From: Ignavibacteriota bacterium
GTDB taxonomy: Bacteria; Bacteroidota; Ignavibacteria; UBA10030; UBA6906
Direction: 5' to 3'
DNA: 64,000 nt
Assembly (NCBI GenBank): GCA_016707525.1
Contig: JADJHP010000004.1
Location: 1 to 64,000 of the forward strand
The position numbers were made by a program, and so were the translations under genes. The notes under the pieces were generated by a model. The model ran no database searches and had not been told where the DNA came from. It saw only the letters and a list, made by a program, of their open reading frames with translations. This document shows positions 57,595-64,000 of the stretch, one piece after another; within the stretch, counting starts at the first letter, position 1, and each line of letters begins with the position of its first letter.

Positions 57595-60189
57595 TCACTT
57601 CCGGCGCGTGACGACGATCATGCTCCCCGGCTGCGTGCTCTCGATCTCGACAAGATACACTTCGCCCGCACCATCGGCCCCGGGCGTCTTCGTGATGCGG
57701 GTTCTTACCTCCGGACCCGCAACGACCAGAGGAACCCCACGCCGGCTTCCCCATCCGATCACGTGTCTGCCGGGAGCCCCCGGGGTGAATTGAAGGGTAT
57801 CAGGACCGGCGAGACGGGCAGTGCGCAGCCAGGATGTGGATGAGAGGATCGTGATCCCGGCACCGTGATTCGGCACGAGGAAGGCTTCACGTGATGACTC
57901 GGGCATGGGGAATACGAATGGGATGATGACCGAATCATCATGGATCTCGTACGCGTTCCTGAGAATGGCGAGCACGCTGTCGGTCCGCACACCTGCCCTC
58001 GCAAAACGATGCTCCAGCGCCGTCCCGCTGAACCCGATGATCTGGCCCGTTGCAGAACGGTCATCCACCATCACATAGATCTCCGGCGACCCTCCGACGT
58101 CGCCCGACACCTCCGGGGTCCGTGCAGCGACAGAGGGAAGAGTCTGTCGCGCGAGCGCCACAACCTCCCCTATCCGTTCGATGTCCCCGGCAGTGAGGGT
58201 CGTAAGATTGCCCCAGAATCCCCAACCGGCGATCAGCGCCGAGTTCACATTGTATCGCTGGGCAGCGTGCACCGGGTCATGGTGCGGGTAGCAGGCGTAC
58301 GTCTGCAATGAGGCGGGAATGTAGGAATGGTAGAGCGAAGGGATGAAGCGGGTACTCTTGCCACGCCTCGTGGTGTGATCGCCGTACGCGCCGGCGCCGT
58401 TGTTCATCCAGAAATACTTTCCTTCACTCAACACCGCAAGTCCCACACTGCGGCCGGGCTCGGTCACATCCATCTCCACAACAACCTCCGGGCAGTACTC
58501 ACGCAATTGCCTCATGGCATCTGCAATGAGGAGAGGCAGCGCGTAGCCTTGCATCGCCCGGCGCTCATCCGCACTCTGACGCAAGGAGCCGTGGCCATGC
58601 CCGGGGGACGAGCAAAGATGCTTATCGATCCCATCCCATTTGAAGTAACGGATCCCTCCATCGATCAGGCGCTTGCATGCCGCAATGAACTCATCCCGGT
58701 AGCCGCTCGCAAAGCAGAAGATGTGCTTGTCCCACCGCCCCACGATCGGCTTCTCCTGATCGTCTCTGATCAGCCACCCGGGATGGGCGCGGGCGAGTGG
58801 GGTTCCCGGATCGGTTGCGAGCGGAGCGATCCAGATGCCGGGGATCATACCACGCGACCTGAGCGCATCAACATACCAAGTCAATCCGGAGGGATAACGC
58901 TTGTGATCGGGGGTCCAGTCGCCAAACCTCTCCTGCCACCCATCGTCCAGGACGAAGAGTTCGACATTCATCCGCTTCGCGAGCTCGATCTCCCGGAGGA
59001 CCCGTTCGGGCGTCAGGACGTTGCGAACGTCGGCCCCTTTCCGCTCCTCATCGCGCTGCATCCCCCACGTGTTGTAGTAGAAGTGCGGGGTCCGGGAGTG
59101 ATGCGCCTCCGTGATCTTGTCCTGCAGGAAGTCCCGCATCAGCGCAGGCCCGGCGCCGGCATCCCGGGCATCATAGCAGCCCAGGACGTTCCACACCGAT
59201 GCAAGGTATCGATCCCCTCCGAGGTACTCACCGCTCCCGGACAATCCGGCACGATAGACGGTCGAAATCTCGACCTCGTCCTCCCGATGGATGCGGCGGA
59301 TATGAATGTACTCCTGTTCTGGATCCCGGTCGGGTGCACCATGTTCATAGGCGAAGAACAGTCCGCGGCCGTCCGCAAGCGTGTCAACCAGGAGGACCGG
59401 TCCGGCACCTGCGATCTCATCACCGGGACCGGCCACGGCCGCGGTTGCGGCAGGATGATACATATAGTTCTGCGCGAGGTTCTTCCCTATCCGGGTACCC
59501 GATTCAAGGGAGCGATCATCGAAGGAGGCCTCCGGGTCCAGCGTCGCCAGTTCATTCCCCCACACCGCAAGCGACACGACACGATCGCGCACGCAGCCGG
59601 AGGCCCCGCGCCTGAAGCGATACGCGGGAAACACAAGGAGAGGTTCTCCGGGCGCCGCGCCGATCGCGATGCGTGCACCCGCACGCGCACGGAAGAGGAT
59701 ACGTTCACGGCTCAGCGTCGACTGCGGGAATGACTGGATCGTGACGTCCCATTGCAGATCACGCGCGGCCGCGGTACCGATGAACCGCAGGCGGGTCTCC
59801 GTCCCACCGTTCCGCAACGAGCGTGAGCTATCACCCGCAAACATCCAGACCGGGTCACGGTTCGTCCAGAGGGCCGCGCCGAGGCGGATGGAGAACCACG
59901 GGGTGTTCGTTCCGAACATCTCGTCTCCACCTGTGACCCGGTACGACGAAGGGATGACCGCCGATGGGACACCAGGTGTGAACGTGAGTGTACGCGTCAT
60001 CGCGGACGTGCCGATGATCAGGCCGTGTGCGTCATGCGTGACGCGGACATCACCGGCGAAACCGGCGGACCCTGAGGCCAGAGCGAGGAGGATCGCGGCG
60101 GCCAGAACCCGGCAGGATCCGGAGCTCGCGCCAGGCCGCCTTCCGGTCCACGGAGTGCACGAAGGAACACTTAGAACGACGGGCCGCAA
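57595..60189 (-). CDS. GH36-like alpha-galactosidase
   Basis: About 864 aa. Family barrel: 'NVELFVLDDGWQERFGDW', 'GMIPGIWIAPLATDPGTPLA' and 'GGIRYFKWDGIDKHLCSS', whose KWD Asp is the nucleophile; 'VVEMDVTEPGRSVGLAVLSE' and 'YFWMNNGAGAYGD' follow. An N-terminal beta-supersandwich (about 50-330) is present. The start is doubtful. The only in-frame start is a TTG at 60189 inside the previous gene, while a better one (GTG near 60155, with the basic stretch DRKAAWRELRI) lies in another frame, so a frameshift in the signal peptide is likely ('AAAILLALASGSAGFAG' is the hydrophobic part). Removes alpha-galactose, probably from side chains of a galactan or galactomannan. Confidence 0.85.
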   Translation of the reverse strand: MRPVVLSVPSCTPWTGRRPGASSGSCRVLAAAILLALASGSAGFAGDVRVTHDAHGLIIGTSAMTRTLTFTPGVPSAVIPSSYRVTGGDEMFGTNTPWFSIRLGAALWTNRDPVWMFAGDSSRSLRNGGTETRLRFIGTAAARDLQWDVTIQSFPQSTLSRERILFRARAGARIAIGAAPGEPLLVFPAYRFRRGASGCVRDRVVSLAVWGNELATLDPEASFDDRSLESGTRIGKNLAQNYMYHPAATAAVAGPGDEIAGAGPVLLVDTLADGRGLFFAYEHGAPDRDPEQEYIHIRRIHREDEVEISTVYRAGLSGSGEYLGGDRYLASVWNVLGCYDARDAGAGPALMRDFLQDKITEAHHSRTPHFYYNTWGMQRDEERKGADVRNVLTPERVLREIELAKRMNVELFVLDDGWQERFGDWTPDHKRYPSGLTWYVDALRSRGMIPGIWIAPLATDPGTPLARAHPGWLIRDDQEKPIVGRWDKHIFCFASGYRDEFIAACKRLIDGGIRYFKWDGIDKHLCSSPGHGHGSLRQSADERRAMQGYALPLLIADAMRQLREYCPEVVVEMDVTEPGRSVGLAVLSEGKYFWMNNGAGAYGDHTTRRGKSTRFIPSLYHSYIPASLQTYACYPHHDPVHAAQRYNVNSALIAGWGFWGNLTTLTAGDIERIGEVVALARQTLPSVAARTPEVSGDVGGSPEIYVMVDDRSATGQIIGFSGTALEHRFARAGVRTDSVLAILRNAYEIHDDSVIIPFVFPMPESSREAFLVPNHGAGITILSSTSWLRTARLAGPDTLQFTPGAPGRHVIGWGSRRGVPLVVAGPEVRTRITKTPGADGAGEVYLVEIESTQPGSMIVVTRRK

Positions 60190-61220
60190 TCCCAGCTCCC
60201 GGTATTGGAGATGTTCCGCAGGTCACCGGAGAGCATATCAACGAGCATGATCTCGCAGTCGCGGATGGTGTTGTGGTCGAACACAAGGTACCGACCATTG
60301 GCATTGAATGCCGGAGGCCCCTTGAGGTAGGCAAGGGAGTCCGTGATGGTCCTGACCCGTCCGGAGGGAACATCCATGAGAACGATATGACCGAGTTTCT
60401 TGGTCAGGTTCGTCGAGAGAAAGGCCAGGTGCGTCCCATCAGGTGAAAACACGGGATGCGCGTTGTAGCTTCCATTCTGGAACAACAATGAAAAAGCGCG
60501 CCCGCCGGTTTCGATGCTATACAGATCGAACGCTCCCTCCCCGAGCGCACTTCGGGAAGAGGCAAACACGATCCTGTCACCGGCGGGCGCGAAACACGGG
60601 AACCGGTCGTCGCCCAGATCATTGGTCAAGACCCGCTGCCCGAGGCCGTCGCGTTGCATGATCGCGACCGACCGTGAGCCATCACGGTCCGTAACAAACG
60701 CAAGCGACCGGCCATCGGGTGCGTACGCCATCTCACTATCATTCCAGGCATTGGCGGAGAGATTCCGGCTCACGCCGCCGGTAAGGTCCACTTCGCATAT
60801 CTGGCTTCTCCCATCGATCGTGCAGGCGAATGCGACCGCCTTCTCATCCGGGGCGATGGCGAGACTTCCGGTGATCGCAAGGCCCCGCGCCAGGAACCTC
60901 GGGGCACCCCCCGCGCACGACACTTCGACGAGGTCCTTCCCTCCCGATGCGATGCACACGACACTGTTGCGGGTCGCGAGCAGGCGGGGTGAGCTGATAC
61001 TGGCGACGCCTGCGATCCCTGTGCCTGCGGTGAGGTTCACCTCCCCATCCGACCGAAAGTCATGCAGGATGACATCGAAGGTGCGCGCCACACCGCCGCG
61101 GTTGGAGAGATAGGCGGCACGTGTGCTATCAGCACCTCGTGCCGGACCGGTGCTCAGCACGCACAGGGCGAGTGCCGCGCACGTCAGCCGGCCGGCACGG
61201 GGGATGGACCGGTGCTTCAC
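60171..61220 (-). CDS. TolB-like beta-propeller protein
   Basis: 349 aa, GTG start (61220) overlapping the previous stop as GTGA. Signal peptide ends near 'STGPARGAD'. Six or seven PD40/WD40-like blades: 'SLAIAPDEKAVAFACTID', 'EMAYAPDGRSLAFVTDRDGS', 'PCFAPAGDRIVFASS', 'HPVFSPDGTHLAFLSTN', 'PAFNANGRYLVFDHNTI'. Not TolB itself (no N-terminal TolB domain). PL22 oligogalacturonate lyases share this propeller fold, but the metal-binding histidines of PL22 are not evident. Probably a periplasmic sensor, binding or scaffold protein of the galactoside locus. Confidence 0.75.
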   Translation of the reverse strand: MKHRSIPRAGRLTCAALALCVLSTGPARGADSTRAAYLSNRGGVARTFDVILHDFRSDGEVNLTAGTGIAGVASISSPRLLATRNSVVCIASGGKDLVEVSCAGGAPRFLARGLAITGSLAIAPDEKAVAFACTIDGRSQICEVDLTGGVSRNLSANAWNDSEMAYAPDGRSLAFVTDRDGSRSVAIMQRDGLGQRVLTNDLGDDRFPCFAPAGDRIVFASSRSALGEGAFDLYSIETGGRAFSLLFQNGSYNAHPVFSPDGTHLAFLSTNLTKKLGHIVLMDVPSGRVRTITDSLAYLKGPPAFNANGRYLVFDHNTIRDCEIMLVDMLSGDLRNISNTGSWDCGPSF

Positions 61221-61966
61221 AGCGTATACCCCAGGGCGATGAGGAACATCGACACACGGCGTGGATCGCCGTTGATAGCGTTCTCCTTGCGCGGGATCGT
61301 CGTGAAGTACTTCTCATTCAGCACCTGCGTCCCCTCGTAGCGTGGCGTGCCGAGGTCGACGTAGCGCAGGAGGATCTGATATCCTCCGGCAAAGGAAAAG
61401 CCGGCGCCCACCTGATACCCGAAGTCGGGCATGAACTGGAACGACGTCTCCTCCACGACAGTACCATGGACCATCACGGTCCGCGGCGCCTGGCGTGTCA
61501 CATGGATCCCTCCCTGCGCGGTCAAATCCAGTTGCAGACCATCTCCGAGGTCGATGCCATAGGCCAGGCCCGTGAACAGCGGCACATGGATCCACGCTCC
61601 TGTCGACATCCCGACCGCAACCGTATCGTGCAATTCTTCGCGGAAGAGATCCAATGCATCCCCGGTCCGAACACCGTTCACGAGCCCCTGGAGGCTGACC
61701 ACCCAATCGAGGCCGCGGGTCAGCACGGGGATCCGGAGATCACATCCCACTCCTCCGCCGACCGCTGCAAGCCCGGCGTCTTCGCCGATGTCGAAGCCAA
61801 AGCGTCGGGTGATCCCGGGATTGGAACCGAGGGACGCCTTGTACGTACCGGCGGGAAGAAGCGCGCTGCCATAGATCGTGAAGGAAGGCGTGGCCTCCTC
61901 CTGTGCCCTTCCGGGCACAGGAAGGGCAACCGTCATCAGCATCAGTACTGCGATGAGACGTTTCAT
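61217..61966 (-). CDS. Small outer-membrane beta-barrel protein
   Basis: 249 aa with signal peptide MKRLIAVLMLMTVALPVPGRAQ. The mature part alternates glycine and aromatic residues in strand-length segments ('LVNGVRTGDALDLF', 'GLAYGIDLGDGLQLDLTAQG', 'FGYQVGAGFSFAGGYQILLR') and ends with a typical barrel tail ('MFLIALGYTL'). No family recognised beyond an OmpA/PorT-like barrel. It sits between a T9SS substrate and the propeller gene, with 20-bp and overlapping junctions, so it belongs to the galactoside operon. Confidence 0.7.
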   Translation of the reverse strand: MKRLIAVLMLMTVALPVPGRAQEEATPSFTIYGSALLPAGTYKASLGSNPGITRRFGFDIGEDAGLAAVGGGVGCDLRIPVLTRGLDWVVSLQGLVNGVRTGDALDLFREELHDTVAVGMSTGAWIHVPLFTGLAYGIDLGDGLQLDLTAQGGIHVTRQAPRTVMVHGTVVEETSFQFMPDFGYQVGAGFSFAGGYQILLRYVDLGTPRYEGTQVLNEKYFTTIPRKENAINGDPRRVSMFLIALGYTL

Positions 61967-61986
61967 TGCATGGACTCCGTTTCCTG

Positions 61987-63666
61987 CTACTTCACCAGGA
62001 CCATCTTTTTCGTTATCTGCGTCTGCGGTGTCTGCAGGCGATAGAAATACACGCCTGTCGGCACGCCCACACTCGAGGCATCCTTCCCGCTCCAGATGGC
62101 GATGTGCTGGCCCGCCGAACGCTCCTCGTTATTGATGAGGCGGGCGATCTCCTGACCGATAGCGTTGTAGATCGTCAGGGTGACGCGCGCCGCATGCGGG
62201 AGGGCGAACGCGATATGGGTCGCAGGGTTGAACGGGTTCGGGTAGTTCTGGTCGAGCCGGTACTCCGTCACGATCGATCCGAGCGGATCTTCCACGGCAT
62301 TCACCAACTGCCATGCTGCCTTTCTCGACGGGAACCAATTCAGGTCGCCCACCGGGAACCCGCCATCACCTGCCGTGTAGGCTTGCTGGGTGGTAGGGTA
62401 GTCAAAGTTGAAGGGATTGGATTCAAGACCGAACGTCTCCGGCTTCGTGGTCAGGTCACCCACGCCATTCCGGTCCGCCCGGGGATCCGGATTGCCGCTA
62501 TTCGTGAAGTTGCTGGTGAAGCGATACCGGACGTACTTCAGGAGTGAATCGGACGACGGCGCATCGGCGAACTGGATGAGTTCCTCGAAGTTCCCTGACT
62601 GGGCGAAGTTCGGCTTCACCTTGAAGAAGACGCTGTCGCCATACGGGCTGATGAACGCCGGCGCCTTCACGAGCGTATCGATACCCCAACCGGCCCAGAA
62701 GGTCTTGAATGCGGGCGCCCATCCGTACGCGTTGTTGCGGACGACCCAATTGCGTGATGCTTCGGTGATGGAGGGCGATCCCAGCGAATCCACCGCAATG
62801 ATCGGGAGGCGGTCCGGCGGATCCAGCGATTTGGGATGGCGCATGGCCTCCGTGCAGAGGTCCTGGAAGATATTGTTGGTGATGCGGACGTTCACCCCGC
62901 GACGGATCTCCAGCGGACCGGCCTGCTTCGCGCCGGAGGTCGTAAAGGCACCGTACGCATTCTGATAGAACGTGTTGTGGTCCATGATGATCGTATTCAC
63001 CACTGCGCCGTCGGTCCGGAACATTCGTTGCGAGTTCAAATAGATCGTGCAGTTCTGATACATGATCGTATCGATCGCCAGGCCACGGCCGTCGAAGAAC
63101 CGCCCGTTGCTGGGCGTCGCCAGATCGATGGAATTCCTGAATTCGCAGTCGTAAAAGAAGAGACGCGTGTTGACACCATAGACACGGATGTGCGACTGCC
63201 GGGAGTGGTCGATGTGGACGCCTTCCCACACCACGCGCGCACCCGTGTCGTACACCGCCATCGTATAACGATCCTGGATCCCGATGTTGTCGATCCCGGA
63301 GATGTACAGGTTCTTGAAGTGCCCGTCGCCTTCCAGGTACGCCACATCATCGTTAGCCCCGCTCTGGTTGACCGCCGTGATGATGAGCGGTTTCGGCCCG
63401 GCGCCGTCGGCGGCCCAGATACGGAGCGGAGCGCCCTTGATGTTGGCCACGTGGCCGTTCAGCAGGTACATGCCACCCCGTTCGAGGCGGTACACCCGGT
63501 TCAACGATTTCGCCTCGCCGGCGGCGGTCGTGTCACCCTCGATCGCGAGATTCAGTGTCTCAAAGCCCTGCGGCACATCCAGATAGTCCCATTGTGCACT
63601 CCCGCTCTGGACAGCCCCCGTCAGCACCATGAACAGGACAACGATACCGATCATAGATCTCTGCAT
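61987..63666 (-). CDS. T9SS-exported right-handed beta-helix protein, partner of the galactoside-locus TBDR
   Basis: 559 aa, intact. AGGAGG ribosome site, signal peptide MQRSMIGIVVLFMVLTGAVQSGSAQ. Helix turns: 'LKNLYISGIDNIG'-like strands, 'VVWEGVHIDHSRQSHIRVYG', 'LFFYDCEFRNSIDL', 'IIMDHNTFYQNAYG', 'VRITNNIFQDLC'. 'GDGGFPVGDLNWFPSRKAAW' is the same G-P-GDL-W signature as in the 4.3-kb protein. T9SS tail 'DQNYPNPFNPATHIAFALP', 'YNAIGQEIARL', 'TGVYFYRLQT', 'KKMVLVK'. Follows its TBDR by 40 bp. Surface glycan-binding role inferred. Confidence 0.87.
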   Translation of the reverse strand: MQRSMIGIVVLFMVLTGAVQSGSAQWDYLDVPQGFETLNLAIEGDTTAAGEAKSLNRVYRLERGGMYLLNGHVANIKGAPLRIWAADGAGPKPLIITAVNQSGANDDVAYLEGDGHFKNLYISGIDNIGIQDRYTMAVYDTGARVVWEGVHIDHSRQSHIRVYGVNTRLFFYDCEFRNSIDLATPSNGRFFDGRGLAIDTIMYQNCTIYLNSQRMFRTDGAVVNTIIMDHNTFYQNAYGAFTTSGAKQAGPLEIRRGVNVRITNNIFQDLCTEAMRHPKSLDPPDRLPIIAVDSLGSPSITEASRNWVVRNNAYGWAPAFKTFWAGWGIDTLVKAPAFISPYGDSVFFKVKPNFAQSGNFEELIQFADAPSSDSLLKYVRYRFTSNFTNSGNPDPRADRNGVGDLTTKPETFGLESNPFNFDYPTTQQAYTAGDGGFPVGDLNWFPSRKAAWQLVNAVEDPLGSIVTEYRLDQNYPNPFNPATHIAFALPHAARVTLTIYNAIGQEIARLINNEERSAGQHIAIWSGKDASSVGVPTGVYFYRLQTPQTQITKKMVLVK

Positions 63667-63706
63667 TGGTCCTCCTGTGGGTAAGGGTATTGCATGTTGC
63701 GTCGTG

Positions 63707-64000
63707 TTAGAATTTCACCGTCACGCCGAGATCTGCTGTCCATCCGTAATACTCCCTCCCGGTCGCATACCGGGCGGTCTGCATGAACGATTGATCCGGC
63801 GCGTTGGTGAAGTTGTTGAGATTTGCGAACACACTGAGATTCTTGAGGAGATCGTACTTGAGTGACAGATCCCACCGTGTGAATGTATCGGTGTACCCAT
63901 CCAGTTCCTCGCGCACGCCGACGAACGTCAGGGTCTTGCCCTGGACGAGCATGGAGACGCGGCCGGAGAAATTGCCGACGTCATAGCCGATCGACACATT
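63707..64000 (-). CDS. TonB-dependent receptor, C-terminal fragment (continues past the window)
   Basis: Only the last 96 or so residues are inside the window. 'RVSMLVQGKTLTFVGVREEL', 'RWDLSLKYDLLKNLSVFANL', 'NNFTNAPDQSF' and the terminal strand 'YYGWTADLGVTVKF' match the ends of the other two receptors ('GWTMDLGIRIDL' at 51.9 kb). It heads the galactoside locus. Confidence 0.85.
   Translation of the reverse strand, partial: NVSIGYDVGNFSGRVSMLVQGKTLTFVGVREELDGYTDTFTRWDLSLKYDLLKNLSVFANLNNFTNAPDQSFMQTARYATGREYYGWTADLGVTVKF

Noticed and set aside
60171..61220. PL22 oligogalacturonate lyase call for the propeller protein
   Set aside because: The fold fits but the conserved His metal ligands and PL22 length pattern are not found.

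Overview
The window reads as a chromosomal segment of a high-GC, saccharolytic Gram-negative bacterium of the Fibrobacterota-Chlorobiota-Bacteroidota (FCB) group. The evidence is six proteins ending in a type IX secretion (T9SS) sorting domain of the 'NYPNPFNPsT' kind usual in Ignavibacteria/Chlorobiota relatives, three carboxypeptidase-regulatory-domain TonB-dependent receptors (TBDRs), and many secreted carbohydrate-active enzymes. The promoters I can see are TTGAC(A/T)-17 bp-TAnnnT type, not the -33/-7 type of Bacteroidia, so I favour an Ignavibacteria-like or other non-Bacteroidia FCB lineage. No rRNA, tRNA, CRISPR array, integrase or insertion sequence was recognised.

Layout. (1) 1-14.35 kb, minus strand: a xylo-oligosaccharide locus running from a promoter with a LacI-type palindrome through xylose isomerase, a GH3 glycosidase, a GPH sugar symporter, a TBDR, a T9SS beta-helix protein, an FG-GAP/ASPIC T9SS protein and a GH35 glycosidase cut by the window edge. 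(2) 14.4-17.3 kb: a secreted HELLH metallopeptidase-like protein with beta-propeller and probable beta-barrel. (3) 17.3-19.9 kb, minus: a tightly packed regulatory operon (RsbW-like kinase, STAS antagonist, ECF sigma factor, membrane protein with 26-residue repeats that is probably the anti-sigma factor). (4) 20.0-26.0 kb, plus: a propeller sensor histidine kinase, a NarL-type response regulator and an Asp-box T9SS protein. (5) 26.2-29.5 kb, minus: a GH29 fucosidase and an acyl-CoA ligase. (6) 29.8-31.8 kb, plus: a duplicated-domain T9SS surface protein. (7) 31.9-54.87 kb, minus: a twelve-gene uronic-acid polysaccharide locus with one visible promoter at its head and a 16-bp terminator hairpin at its tail. 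(8) 54.88-64 kb, minus: a galactoside locus (TBDR entering from the right, beta-helix protein, small outer-membrane barrel, TolB-like propeller, GH36, GH2).

How they work together. Each of the three glycan loci has a TBDR followed 40-50 bp later by a T9SS-exported right-handed beta-helix protein, in the place where a classical Bacteroidia locus has SusD. No SusD homologue is visible. Secreted glycosidases release sugars. Xylose isomerase, the GPH, hexuronate-MFS and SSS transporters and a NagB-like enzyme handle the products. The uronate locus (GH2 glucuronidase, GH28, GH105, several alpha/alpha-toroid proteins of unknown activity, hexuronate transporter) points to pectin/rhamnogalacturonan or another GlcA/GalA-bearing glycan.

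Quality note. Many genes in 1-14.7 kb and in 20-22 kb are broken by single-base frameshifts while keeping active-site motifs, whereas about 35-57 kb is clean. I read these as consensus errors or uneven coverage rather than pseudogenes, and each such gene is given as one feature with its shifts noted.
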